From positions 1-37,767 of the forward strand of contig JAGOTU010000001.1 of assembly GCA_018061585.1 (NCBI GenBank): a DNA stretch of 37,767 nt, given 5' to 3'. A model generated the notes under the pieces. That model ran no database searches. It was given only the letters and a program-made list of their open reading frames with translations, and was not told the origin of the DNA. Positions 15,502 to 23,617 of the stretch are shown here, in pieces. Position 1 is the first letter of the stretch. Each line of letters starts with the position of its first letter. Made by a program: the position numbers and the translations under genes. This stretch comes from Minisyncoccota bacterium. Lineage in GTDB: Bacteria; Patescibacteriota; Minisyncoccia; Phycocordibacterales; UBA2100.

Positions 15502-16335
15502 TCATGCCGCTTCTTGCCACGGCACAAAGAGCTGATCAAATTGCTTAAAGTCCATGTTGGCGAGCTCACCGGGACCGAAGTCCTGCATGCGCTTACCGCC
15601 ATACTTGTTGAACTGATGCGTGTGCAGAAAGTCGATGAACGCAACCATGGACTGTCTACCGGTCCGGATCGTTTCATCATTGGCGACAACACGATGACAC
15701 AGTCCCTTGAGCTTGCACTGCGAGCGATGCTGCAGATTCATGCTGGGAAAGATAATGGTGTGATCGTGATCGACCGGCCACTCGTGCCACGATCCGTCGT
15801 GACCGAAGTACTGTCCGCCCTGCGCGCTCTCGTAGAGATGCAGAGTGAATCCGCCGCGATCGACGTGCTCTGCAGCCATGATCGGTCTCCCGGGACGATA
15901 GTTCAGGAACCGGAACGTCCATTCGTGTCCCGATTCCGCAACGTCACTGGCAAAGCCCGGCATATCGTATTCATTCTCGCAATCGCGCGCGAATTGCACA
16001 ACGTGCGGCATCACTGCATCGATCAACACATCGACGGCATGCACGAATCTGACGGCTGCGCGGTCCTGCACGGTGTCAGCTTGCACGAGCAGTGCGGGCA
16101 TGTTGCGCTTGATCAGATGGAAGAGCTCTTTGTCGTCGCTCTTGGGTCCATCATCCTTGCGCAACATGTAGCCGTGGTCCTTGATGCGATCGCCGCCCGA
16201 GAGCTTTGCTTTCTCGTCGTACGGAAGATCACAGAAGCGTTTCCACGCAACCATCGCGTCTTCCACCTGTCGACGCAACTGCGTCGGATACTGCAGCGTG
16301 ACGAATCCGTCGGTTCTTAGCTTGGCGACCTGCAT
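15502..16335 (-). CDS. 2-oxoglutarate/Fe(II)-dependent oxygenase (isopenicillin-N-synthase-like)
   Basis: 277 aa. Fe(II)/2-oxoglutarate-type oxygenase with the facial triad HVD in AAEHVDRGGFTLHLY (about 157-171) and His in GLCHRVVA (about 213-220), followed by GRQSMVAFIDF, where the Arg and Ser fit 2-oxoglutarate binding (RxS). The N-terminal part resembles the plant/fungal-type DIOX_N domain. The substrate cannot be inferred. SD GGAGAG before ATG 16335. It sits between the IMP cyclohydrolase and GMP synthase genes on the same strand, each with its own terminator, so a shared pathway is not proven. Confidence 0.82.
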   Translation of the reverse strand: MQVAKLRTDGFVTLQYPTQLRRQVEDAMVAWKRFCDLPYDEKAKLSGGDRIKDHGYMLRKDDGPKSDDKELFHLIKRNMPALLVQADTVQDRAAVRFVHAVDVLIDAVMPHVVQFARDCENEYDMPGFASDVAESGHEWTFRFLNYRPGRPIMAAEHVDRGGFTLHLYESAQGGQYFGHDGSWHEWPVDHDHTIIFPSMNLQHRSQCKLKGLCHRVVANDETIRTGRQSMVAFIDFLHTHQFNKYGGKRMQDFGPGELANMDFKQFDQLFVPWQEAA

Positions 16336-16444
16336 CGCTACTCTCCATGTATTGAGACCTTTGCCTGTCCCGATGGTAGCAGGAGCATTGGGGCGCTATC
16401 CCCACCTTGAATTCTCGGGAGTTTGTGGCCTAATGCGTCCGCGT

Positions 16445-16481
16445 TAAAAATAATGACCGCTCGCAGTTCGCGAGCGGTCAT
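16445..16481 (-). terminator. Terminator of guaA
   Basis: Stem GACCGCTCGC / GCGAGCGGTC, followed by ATTATTTTTAACG on the minus strand. Confidence 0.9.
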
Positions 16482-16505
16482 GTATCGTTCCTACCTGATG
16501 TGAAT

Positions 16506-18125
16506 CTATCCCCACTCAATTGTGGAGAACGGTTTATCGCTGGTGCGATACACCACGGCACCGCAACCTTTCACTTCGTTTCCGATGCGTCGACTCGCAC
16601 GCTTGATGAGCCACCACGGCAGCTCTGCGGCCTGCGCTGTAAAGCCGTTAACGCTCCACACCGACCACAATGCGATCACGAGCCCGCTTCCGCCCTCGTC
16701 GCCTTTCGTCGACGTGTGTTCGGATTTTGTGACCACCGCGCCCGCCTGCCATACTTTTTCGTAATAGCCGGCGCGACGAAGCTCCTCGATCCAGATACCG
16801 TCGGCCTTTCTGCTCATCGCGAGCTTTTTCTCTGTGATCTCGCCTTCGTTTCGAACTGCCTGTCCCGGACCCGGGAACGGATGCCGGGAAAGCAATACTT
16901 CCGGGACACTGATCTCGCGCCCTATGTCACGTGCGCTGTCTTTCACGCAATCGACAAGCGGGAGAAGCTCGGGAAGGTAAAATCCCAGGTTCGTATTGTG
17001 ATGCAATTTGATCACAGATTTACGCGCCCCGGAGTCGTGCCCGCCACCGCTTTCGGAGATGTCGGTGTAAAGGGTGCCTTGGCAGATATGGGTCGCACCG
17101 ATCCTCTTGGCAATCGCTTCGAGGATTGGCTTATACACACTGCGCATGGCAATACGTTTCCCACGCATATCTTCGATACCTTTGAACGCTTCCAAGAATT
17201 CGGTAGTCGCGTCCACGATCTCGAGCGTGAGCCACTCCTGATCGCGGAAGTATTTCAGCACGAACTCTTCGTCGTCCGGACGATCGATGCCGCGTATGTA
17301 TACCGCATGCACCTTGCCTTTGCCGAGCTTCGCTTTTTTGAGCAGATACGCACACACCGACGAGTCAGAACCGCCAGATAGCGCGAGCAGTACCGTGCCG
17401 TCGCCGACGGTCTGTCGAATTTCCCGGATCTTACGATGCGCAACGCTTTTTACCGGATATCGATTCTTGGCTTTGCAGATCCTGAACACGAAGTTCGAGA
17501 ATATGTTCGGGCCGTGGATCGTTTCGGATACCTCCGGATGGAACTGCACACCGTACAGTATCCGCTGGAACTCACCGGCGGCCATCACACGATGACATTC
17601 ACCCGTCGGGCGAAAGCCGTCGCTGCGGATCTTGGCGATCTCGCTGATCTCGTCGCCATGACTCTGCAGTACAGTCATATTCCGGGGACATCCGACAAAT
17701 AGCGCGCTCCGCTCTCGCACCATGTCGTGAACACCGAATTGGTGATCGCCGGTTTTCACCTGCAAGCCGATCCATTTGGCCCACATTTGAAAGCTGAGAC
17801 AGATTCCGAGGTACGGGACACGGTTGTCCAGACACCACGCGAAGATCGCATCATCGAACGGCGGCGGCTCCGTATCAACTGAGCCGGGTCCGCCGGACCC
17901 GATAATGCCCGTCGGTTTGAGGGCAGCGACATCCGCGACCCTGACCGTGGCCGGATCCGCCACAAGGCAGAACACGCCGAGCTTTGCGATCTGCTGATAG
18001 ATCAGGTGATCGGTTTGACTGCCCATGGCGAAAAGCAGAAAGACCTCCTTCGTACGGCGAACTTTCATTTCTTCGGCAATAGCGGCCAGTGCGTCCGGAG
18101 TAGCTTTTTTGAAGGTGTCGAGCAT
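16506..18125 (-). CDS. guaA: GMP synthase (glutamine-hydrolysing)
   Basis: Aminates XMP to GMP using glutamine and ATP. It is 539 aa, the normal length. The class-I glutamine amidotransferase domain (about 25-215) has nucleophile Cys109 in LGICLSF and the His196/Glu198 pair in VQFHPEVS. The ATP-PPase domain has the P-loop LSGGSDSSV (about 249-257), where most relatives have SGGVDSS. The C-terminal dimerisation domain has RHPFPGPGQAVR and ends in DKPFSTIEWG. ATG 18125 follows AAGGAG. With the IMP cyclohydrolase nearby, it points to at least the last purine steps being kept. Confidence 0.95.
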   Translation of the reverse strand: MLDTFKKATPDALAAIAEEMKVRRTKEVFLLFAMGSQTDHLIYQQIAKLGVFCLVADPATVRVADVAALKPTGIIGSGGPGSVDTEPPPFDDAIFAWCLDNRVPYLGICLSFQMWAKWIGLQVKTGDHQFGVHDMVRERSALFVGCPRNMTVLQSHGDEISEIAKIRSDGFRPTGECHRVMAAGEFQRILYGVQFHPEVSETIHGPNIFSNFVFRICKAKNRYPVKSVAHRKIREIRQTVGDGTVLLALSGGSDSSVCAYLLKKAKLGKGKVHAVYIRGIDRPDDEEFVLKYFRDQEWLTLEIVDATTEFLEAFKGIEDMRGKRIAMRSVYKPILEAIAKRIGATHICQGTLYTDISESGGGHDSGARKSVIKLHHNTNLGFYLPELLPLVDCVKDSARDIGREISVPEVLLSRHPFPGPGQAVRNEGEITEKKLAMSRKADGIWIEELRRAGYYEKVWQAGAVVTKSEHTSTKGDEGGSGLVIALWSVWSVNGFTAQAAELPWWLIKRASRRIGNEVKGCGAVVYRTSDKPFSTIEWG

Positions 18126-18146
18126 TTCGATGACTCCTTGTAGAAC

Positions 18147-18169
18147 AAAAAATGCAGCCGTATGGCTGC
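18147..18169 (-). terminator. Terminator of the histidine kinase gene
   Basis: Stem GCAGCC / GGCTGC, followed by ATTTTTTG on the minus strand. Confidence 0.8.
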
Positions 18170-18212
18170 CTCCTGCCGCGCACAATACGCGCCCGTACGC
18201 AGGGCGCAATAT

Positions 18213-20270
18213 TTACAAAGTGTTCAATATGGCGAGTACTTCGGTGATGCTCACGGGCTTTGTGAGGTGGTAATTGAAACCCGAAACGATCGCCTCTGAT
18301 TTGTCGGAATCCTGTCCGTATCCGGTAAGTGCGATGAGTATAGGCTGCTTGCCCCCATGTGACCGGATCTTGCGGGCAACCTCGTGCCCCGACATATCCG
18401 GCAAACCAATATCAAGAAGCACCACCTGCGGCATAAAATCATGCAGTGCAACGAGCGCACTTTTACCATCGTGCGCCGTCTGCACCATGTGTCCATGGTG
18501 CGCGAGAAGCCGCTCCATGCCGATGGCCGCCGCTTCGTTGTCGTCGACAACAAGAATGCGCTTCGTGCCTGTAGCGGTGAGTGTGTTCACGGCCGGTGTC
18601 GCGGTAACAGTTGCCGGCACCGGAACGATCGGTAGCAGAATTGTGAATGTGCTGCCTCTCCCCTCGCCTAAGCTATGTGCCGTGATCGTGCCGCCATGCA
18701 TCTCCACTATCTGACGCGAAAGGAAGAGGCCGATGCCGATACCGGCGGCGCGAGAAGACGCAAGTGATAGTTGCTGGAACGGCGAAAAGATCTCTTCAAG
18801 ACGTTCGGGTGGAATACCCACACCGCTGTCCTTGATCGCGATCACTAAATTGTGCCCGTCTACGGTGGCAAGGACTTCTACCTCGGTACCCTCGGGGGAA
18901 TATTTGGAGGAATTATTGAGCAAGTTACCGATCACCTGCTCCATACGGAGCGAGTCGACGAACAACGGCACCGGCTCGCTGGGTAGCCACACACGAATAG
19001 TCTGCATTTTATGTGCACGCAATAACTCCGTCGCGTTGACCGAATGGTCAATGATCTCTTTCAGATCCGCACGCTCGGGTACAACATCGAATTTCCGCTC
19101 GGTAATGCGCGCAACATCCAAGAGGTCGTCGAGCAAGCGGCGCATACCGAATGTCTGTTGCTCTGCACGTGCGATCATCGCTGTGGATTGCCCTACCGTG
19201 ACCTCCATCTTGAGGACTTCGAGCGTACTGACGACCGTCGCGAGCGGATTGCGAAGTTCATGTGCGAGGATCGCAATGAACTCATTCTTTGCACTATCGT
19301 TCGCAGCAAGCTGTTTTGTGATCTCTTCCAGTTCAGAGACTTTTGTATTGAGATGTAGTTCAGCCTGACGACGCTCTTCTGCAAGTACAAAGAACTGCAA
19401 GAATATCGGAGCCAACAAAATGATGAACAATTCGTCGGCGAATATTTGCCGTGCGAGCGGCGTGTCGCCGGGGCTTGCTACGATGCTCCCAAGGATACCC
19501 AATACAGAGAGGATCATAAGCGCACTCGTGTTCATACGAGCGTCGAAACGGAATGCGATCCAGATATGTGTGATGCAGAGGAGGAAGATAAAGGCGAAGA
19601 CAAGTGAAGGGATACTTATCCAAAACAGCGCATAGATAGAAAGTATTAGCAGTCCAAACGCCGCGACCGCTTCCGCGCGTTGATTGCGCTTGATCGGCCA
19701 CGAGCGAGCGGAAGACCAGGCGGTTATAAATGGGGTGAAAATTACGATCCCGAAGACCCCGCCGGCCCACGTGCGACTGAAGTTGAGCCACGCACTGTCC
19801 CGAAGCGTATCAAAGTAGACCTGTCCGACCGTGCTTATTATCGGGGCGATCGCGGCGATCACGAATGAGAATCCGACGATCGTAACCACATCCCTCGTTC
19901 GTTGGACACTGCCGTCGGAGCCCGTGCTCAGCAGGATCCATGCACCGATGAGCGGCTGCACTGTGTGCCCGACTGTCGAGAACGCCAGGTTCGTAAGCGG
20001 TACATCAATGCTCAGTGTTAGGATGGACCCGACATGAGCGAGCGCTATAGGTACCCACATACGATTCCCCTTCAGGAGTACGGCAGCGATCGCAATCCCG
20101 GCTGGAGCCCAGATAAGGGCCGGGGAGGTATCCAGCGTATAGAGGATGTATTGAGCAAGTTTTGCGGTTGCAAAATAGCCGAGAAATACTACGACGTCGG
20201 CTTTCCATTCGCGGTCGGTGATCGTGCGGAGCACGCGGGAGAGGGGTCCATGTGCGGCTGTGCGCTGCAT
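18213..20270 (-). CDS. Hybrid sensor histidine kinase (MASE1-like sensor, HisKA, HATPase, REC)
   Basis: 685 aa. Residues about 25-300 form eight or so membrane helices resembling a MASE1 sensor. A coiled linker (about 300-325) follows. HisKA has phospho-acceptor His337 in LAHELRNP. The HATPase domain has the N box NLLNNSSKYS (about 449-458), DSGVGIP (about 481) and GIGIGLFLSRQIVEMHGG. The C-terminal receiver domain has acidic pair VVDDN (about 575-579), phospho-Asp620 in LLDIGLPDMSG and Lys671 in HLTKP. No output domain is fused, so signal must pass to another regulator. ATG 20270 is chosen; a TATTAT lies about 15 bases upstream. It is divergent from tRNA-Glu. Confidence 0.92.
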   Translation of the reverse strand: MQRTAAHGPLSRVLRTITDREWKADVVVFLGYFATAKLAQYILYTLDTSPALIWAPAGIAIAAVLLKGNRMWVPIALAHVGSILTLSIDVPLTNLAFSTVGHTVQPLIGAWILLSTGSDGSVQRTRDVVTIVGFSFVIAAIAPIISTVGQVYFDTLRDSAWLNFSRTWAGGVFGIVIFTPFITAWSSARSWPIKRNQRAEAVAAFGLLILSIYALFWISIPSLVFAFIFLLCITHIWIAFRFDARMNTSALMILSVLGILGSIVASPGDTPLARQIFADELFIILLAPIFLQFFVLAEERRQAELHLNTKVSELEEITKQLAANDSAKNEFIAILAHELRNPLATVVSTLEVLKMEVTVGQSTAMIARAEQQTFGMRRLLDDLLDVARITERKFDVVPERADLKEIIDHSVNATELLRAHKMQTIRVWLPSEPVPLFVDSLRMEQVIGNLLNNSSKYSPEGTEVEVLATVDGHNLVIAIKDSGVGIPPERLEEIFSPFQQLSLASSRAAGIGIGLFLSRQIVEMHGGTITAHSLGEGRGSTFTILLPIVPVPATVTATPAVNTLTATGTKRILVVDDNEAAAIGMERLLAHHGHMVQTAHDGKSALVALHDFMPQVVLLDIGLPDMSGHEVARKIRSHGGKQPILIALTGYGQDSDKSEAIVSGFNYHLTKPVSITEVLAILNTL

Positions 20271-20340
20271 ATGTTTAGAAATCGCATAATACACGTTTGG
20301 TCACGGGATTCTAGATGTCGCAACGCAGCCGGACGGGCCC

Positions 20341-20368
20341 TAGAAATTCTCAAAAAAATCCGTATAAT
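20341..20368 (+). promoter_or_regulatory. Promoter of tRNA-Glu
   Basis: Perfect TATAAT (20363-20368), 25 bases before the tRNA 5' end. The -35 candidate TAGAAA (20341-20346) with a 16-bp spacer is weak. Confidence 0.65.
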
Positions 20369-20393
20369 CCTGTGCACAGAGAGGAATACAGAG

Positions 20394-20465
20394 GGCCCTA
20401 TCGTCTATCGGTTAGGACACATCCTTCTCAAGGATGGAAGCGGAGTTCGACTCTCCGTAGGGTCA
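20394..20465 (+). tRNA. tRNA-Glu (anticodon CTC)
   Basis: Acceptor GGCCCTA pairs with TAGGGTC (one G-U). Anticodon stem CATCC/GGATG carries loop TTCTCAA, so the anticodon is CTC. T-stem CGGAG/CTCCG has the TTCGACT loop. Discriminator A; no CCA is encoded. Its T-arm and acceptor 3' strand also form the left arm of a 22-bp inverted repeat that continues downstream. Confidence 0.95.
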
Positions 20466-20520
20466 AAGCAAAAGCATTGGAGACTGCAAAAGCAGTCTCT
20501 TTTGCTTTGACCCTACGGAG
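20453..20520. repeat. Long inverted repeat built on the 3' end of tRNA-Glu
   Basis: Perfect 22-bp arms at 20453-20474 and 20499-20520. The left arm is the tRNA T-stem and acceptor 3' strand plus AAAGCAAAAG. The right arm is its exact reverse complement. An inner hairpin AGACTGC-AAAA-GCAGTCT fills the loop. The right arm therefore imitates the tRNA's own 5' acceptor and T-stem strands. Confidence 0.92.
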
Positions 20521-20523
20521 GAA

Positions 20524-20790
20524 GGGGTCGGGAAACCTGTCTGGTTTCCCGTGGAGGAAGGTTGGGAAAACCGTGGGTTTCCCAGGCCGTAAGGGTCAAC
20601 CAAATATTTCCGAACGGCGGCGAGGAAATTATTGTGGCTCACATAAAAACGCAGTGTCAGCTTCCATAGAGTGTCCCAGTCCGTAAGGGTCAAAGATAAT
20701 ATTCGACGACCGCGAAATAGTATGCGTCGCCGAATCGAATGCGTTGATATACATGATGAGTCAGTGAGGAGTTCGCGGCCGGCGTGACGC
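20524..20790. repeat. Hairpin array with partial tRNA-Glu end copies
   Basis: No gene in this stretch. It holds the hairpins GGGAAACC-TGTCT-GGTTTCCC (20530-20550) and GGGAAAACC-GT-GGGTTTCCC (about 20563-20583). It also holds CCGTAAGGGTCAA twice (20587-20599 and 20681-20693), each preceded by TCCCAG plus one base; this resembles the tRNA-Glu end CCGTAGGGTCA. A looser hairpin follows (about 20700-20737). Confidence 0.75.
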
Positions 20791-20820
20791 AAACAAACAG
20801 CCCCGAGCATTGCTCGGGGC
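20790..20820 (-). terminator. Terminator of the 20843-21091 gene
   Basis: Stem GCCCCGAGCA / TGCTCGGGGC, then TGTTTGTTTG on the minus strand. Confidence 0.85.
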
Positions 20821-20842
20821 CTTGTTTCGAAGGAACAGATCG

Positions 20843-21091
20843 TCAGATTGCTTTGTACTCGGGGTTACTGTTCCAGAGCCCTTTGTTGGCGACATGGGCA
20901 ATGATGCCTGCTTGGGTCACGAAGCTGTGCTCTTCAAAATCGTGAGCGCAGCTTGCGATGACGCTCCGTGCGGCATCGACAACGTTCTCCGGCGAGAAAT
21001 CGGCAACAAGCTCGCCGACCATAAGTCTCCCTTTCGGCAGGTTCAACACATCTTCGGGCGTCGAGTTTTCGGTGACTTTCATCGAGATCAT
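20843..21091 (-). CDS. Hypothetical protein, 82 aa
   Basis: No family recognised. It is a small, acidic, soluble protein with helical segments (SPENVVDAARSVIASCAHDF, about 33-52). ATG 21091 follows AAGGGGAA at proper spacing; a second ATG nine bases later is possible. It is 45 bases downstream of the 21137-21643 gene, so the two probably form an operon ended by the terminator. Confidence 0.65.
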   Translation of the reverse strand: MISMKVTENSTPEDVLNLPKGRLMVGELVADFSPENVVDAARSVIASCAHDFEEHSFVTQAGIIAHVANKGLWNSNPEYKAI

Positions 21092-21136
21092 GGAATTCCC
21101 CTTCGGTCTGGAACACGTGAGCAGGGTCAATGGTCG

Positions 21137-21643
21137 CTACGCTGCGCCGACAAACGGAAGTTTTTTCCGCAATACCTTGAGCGCTTCAACGGAATCAAAG
21201 AACAGATCTGCGACAGTGTCCGCCGACACCTTGAGGAACGATGTGCCCGTGACCACGATCACGCACTCGTCGCCCTCGACTTCGATGTTCCAGCCGGACT
21301 CTGTATAGACGGACCGAGCCATTCGACGCACATCCGATTGCAGCGCCTCCGTGAGATCGCGCACTTCGTTCGGAACGAACCACCGCGCAATGCGTTCGAT
21401 CATACCGCGCTTCACCTCGTCGGTGAGCTCGCCATGTGACGTGATGCGCATACGCGCACCCTCCTTTTGTGTCGCAGCAATTGCGCGAAGCGACATCGGG
21501 ATCGCAATGCCGAGCGCGGTGCTCATCAGTTTCTCCTTGTACGGCACGACCTTGAACGCCATGCCGACAACGAATGGCAGCGGCGCAGCGATGGCTGCGA
21601 GCACCGCCTTGATCAAGTCGTCACTCGGAACGTATTCGCTCAC
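21137..21643 (-). CDS. Hypothetical protein with possible N-terminal membrane segments
   Basis: 168 aa, no family recognised. Residues about 10-30 and 42-56 are hydrophobic enough to be membrane or hairpin segments. The remainder is soluble, with strands around EVEGDECVIVVTGTSFLKV (about 120-138). The start is GTG 21643, supported by a strong SD (GGGGAGG, seven bases upstream). It is the first gene of a two-gene unit. Confidence 0.7.
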   Translation of the reverse strand: MSEYVPSDDLIKAVLAAIAAPLPFVVGMAFKVVPYKEKLMSTALGIAIPMSLRAIAATQKEGARMRITSHGELTDEVKRGMIERIARWFVPNEVRDLTEALQSDVRRMARSVYTESGWNIEVEGDECVIVVTGTSFLKVSADTVADLFFDSVEALKVLRKKLPFVGAA

Positions 21644-21715
21644 GTAGTACCTCCCCTGTATGAATTTTTAACCGCCGATACTATGTAACAGATTCCTTAT
21701 CTTGTAAAGTGACTG

Positions 21716-22021
21716 CTATTCCCCCTTCTCGGGCTTGAGCGCAGAGAACTCATCGATGAATTTCATAAATATCTTGCCGTAACGCGAGAGCTTGTGGTGC
21801 ACATCACGGCCCTCGTGCACCTTTTCGATAAGGCCCGCAAGCGCGAGCCGACGGGTATGTTCGGATACGGTCTTGATGTTCGCTTTGAGGCCGTCTGCGA
21901 TCGCGACGAGCGACATGCCCGGACTCTTGCGTATAAGGAACAGGATCCGAATGCGTGTGTGATTCGCGACACCTTTGAAGTGCCGTTCCAGCTTCTTGGG
22001 GCCTTTAGTTGCGAGCGCCAT
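21716..22021 (-). CDS. ArsR-family winged-helix transcriptional regulator
   Basis: 101 aa. Winged helix-turn-helix: RILFLIRKSPGMSLVAIADGLKANIKTVSEHTRRLALAGLI (about 24-64, with the recognition helix near KTVSEHTRRLALAG) followed by a wing (KVHEGRDVHHKLS). There is no Cys metal-binding motif as in classical ArsR/SmtB, so the signal is unknown. There is no SD. Palindrome copy D starts nine bases upstream of ATG 22021, and its GAGAAT with TG two bases before is a plausible extended -10, giving a leaderless and probably self-repressed transcript. It is the best candidate to bind the dispersed palindrome. Confidence 0.85.
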   Translation of the reverse strand: MALATKGPKKLERHFKGVANHTRIRILFLIRKSPGMSLVAIADGLKANIKTVSEHTRRLALAGLIEKVHEGRDVHHKLSRYGKIFMKFIDEFSALKPEKGE

Positions 22022-22029
22022 CCGTACAT

Positions 22030-22057
22030 ATTCTCACATTCTTGAGAATATGAGAAT
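22030..22057. promoter_or_regulatory. Dispersed palindrome, copy D: probable operator/promoter of the ArsR-family gene
   Basis: Arms ATTCTCACATTC and GAATATGAGAAT (one mismatch) around TTGA. The minus-strand GAGAAT (22030-22035) lies eight bases from the regulator's ATG. Same orientation and flanks as the other copies. Confidence 0.6.
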
Positions 22058-22066
22058 GTTCTCGAC

Positions 22067-22101
22067 AAAAAAATGGCGGTCGCTACACATGAGCGTCCGC
22101 C
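22067..22101 (-). terminator. Terminator of the alpha/beta hydrolase gene
   Basis: Stem GGCGG(T)CGCT / AGCG(T)CCGCC overlaps the end of the gene, then ATTTTTTTG on the minus strand. Confidence 0.85.
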
Positions 22102-22640
22102 GCATTTATTGCAAGCGATGGAAAGAACGTGCGCACCGTCTCTTCCGCTATCAACTCCGCATTCTCTGTGTGTTCCCATAGATCATGGAAGTGGTTCGCA
22201 TGATTGCGGATGTGTCGAACGGCGTTCGGATGTTTCGTTCCCCACCACACAAGCCCGTCGCTCAGTCCCTGAAAGCTGAGCACCGGCGCACTCACACATT
22301 TCGCGTGGAAGATGTGCGTGCAGATCCCAAAGAAGAACCTGTGCGGAGCATGCACTGTAGTAATGCCGACCACCCGCGATCGATACATAAGCGACTGCAT
22401 CGCGCATGCGAGTACACCACCCAGGCTATGTCCGACTATCAACAGGTCTTCGCCGTCGTCGTATTTTTCCGCAATCCGTTTTGTAAATGACCGGAATCTT
22501 CCGATCTCGCGCAACTTACATCCCGGCTCGGTCTCCACGTGGAACGTGGCCTCCGGTAGTCGTTTCTCGAATGCCGCACGGATCTGGTCCCAAATCAATT
22601 CAGGATCGGTCATGAGGCCGCTCACCATGAGTATCTTCAT
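22083..22640 (-). CDS. Alpha/beta-hydrolase (lipase/esterase-like)
   Basis: 185 aa. Nucleophile elbow GHSLGG (about 74-79). The strand before it (EDLLIVG) and the N-terminal KILMVSGLM fit a compact alpha/beta hydrolase. An Asp in GLSDGL (about 132) and His in ANHFHDLW (about 153-157) are candidates for the rest of the triad. There is no signal peptide, so it acts in the cytoplasm; substrate unknown. SD AAGGGA before ATG 22640. Divergent from the lysyl-oxidase-like gene. Confidence 0.82.
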   Translation of the reverse strand: MKILMVSGLMTDPELIWDQIRAAFEKRLPEATFHVETEPGCKLREIGRFRSFTKRIAEKYDDGEDLLIVGHSLGGVLACAMQSLMYRSRVVGITTVHAPHRFFFGICTHIFHAKCVSAPVLSFQGLSDGLVWWGTKHPNAVRHIRNHANHFHDLWEHTENAELIAEETVRTFFPSLAINAADAHV

Positions 22641-22732
22641 TACTATTCCCTTCACCTCAAAGCTGCGGGGTTTATCCCATGCATTGAACCCCCGGTCAAC
22701 GCACACGGGCCTCGAATGTCGTAGAATGGGGC

Positions 22733-23605
22733 ATGCTCGATGCGCTGCGCCAGTACGTTCTCCCAATTCTGTTCGCCACTCTTGTCCTCCTGGGCTTTTC
22801 TGCCTATGGGGCGCAGAAAGCCACGGTCGTCGCGTTCGAGCGGCCTGTGCCTACCTACGAACAGGTGGTGGAGAAAGAAGTCCTCATGTCGAACCCTGAC
22901 GAACTCCTGCCGGATCTGGTGCCCATGCCGGCAACGGATCTAAAAATTGCCGAGGCAGAGAACGGAGACCTCCGTCTTCTGTTCAGCACTACGTATCTCA
23001 ATCAGGGTCGCGGCACACTTGAGCTTCGTGCCGACCCGAAAACAGCGGGCGTACGCGCGGATATCGATCGCGATGTCTTGCAGCGCATCTATTTCAAGGA
23101 CGGCGGTTCCCGCGATAAGGTCGTCGGGAACTTTTTGTGGCATCAGACGCATCTGCACTACCACTATCAGGATTTCATCGTGTACGATCTCGCCGTTGAG
23201 GGCGGCGAGAATCTGGAGGACCTCAGCGGAATCCTCCAGAAATCAACATTTTGTTTGCGAGACATCAGCCGAATACTCTCGCCAGTCGAGGGAAAAAAGG
23301 AAGAGGCCACATACAAGATCTGCGGTAAGGAATTGCAAGGAGTTTCTGTCGGCTGGGGGGATACGTACTATTTCGATTATCCGGATCAGGCGCTCAATAT
23401 CGAGAGTCTACCGTCAGGTACATATCGCCTCACCTTTATTGCCAATCCCGAGCGTCGCCTGGATGAGCTCGCATACTCCAATAACACAAGCTACGTGATC
23501 TTCAATTACGACCGCGAGAAACGCACGGTAGAGGTCACCAAGGAGTTCCCTGAGAACCTGCCCGAGATAGAGCATGTGCACTTGGACGACCCGTTCGGCT
23601 TGTAG
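22733..23605 (+). CDS. Lysyl oxidase-like secreted/anchored copper amine oxidase
   Basis: 290 aa. Residues 7-27 form an N-terminal anchor. The lysyl-oxidase fold follows, with copper ligands His140, His142 and His144 in WHQTHLHYHYQDF. Lys170 (KSTFCL) and Tyr212 (GWGDTY) match the pair that makes the lysine tyrosylquinone cofactor in animal LOX. The NPERRLDELAYSNN end is also typical. Family members oxidise primary amines, releasing aldehyde and peroxide. Acting outside the cell, it could cross-link surface protein; that is inference. TAGAAT lies five bases before the ATG (possibly leaderless), although GGGG could also act as a weak SD. The sugar dehydrogenase gene follows after 12 bases. Confidence 0.9.
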   Translation: MLDALRQYVLPILFATLVLLGFSAYGAQKATVVAFERPVPTYEQVVEKEVLMSNPDELLPDLVPMPATDLKIAEAENGDLRLLFSTTYLNQGRGTLELRADPKTAGVRADIDRDVLQRIYFKDGGSRDKVVGNFLWHQTHLHYHYQDFIVYDLAVEGGENLEDLSGILQKSTFCLRDISRILSPVEGKKEEATYKICGKELQGVSVGWGDTYYFDYPDQALNIESLPSGTYRLTFIANPERRLDELAYSNNTSYVIFNYDREKRTVEVTKEFPENLPEIEHVHLDDPFGL

Positions 23606-23617
23606 CATACTCTCCCC

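Noticed and set aside
20394..20790. Integron-like attC array
   Set aside because: Hairpins lack the paired GTTRRRY / RYYYAAC ends of attC, and no integrase or cassette genes are present.
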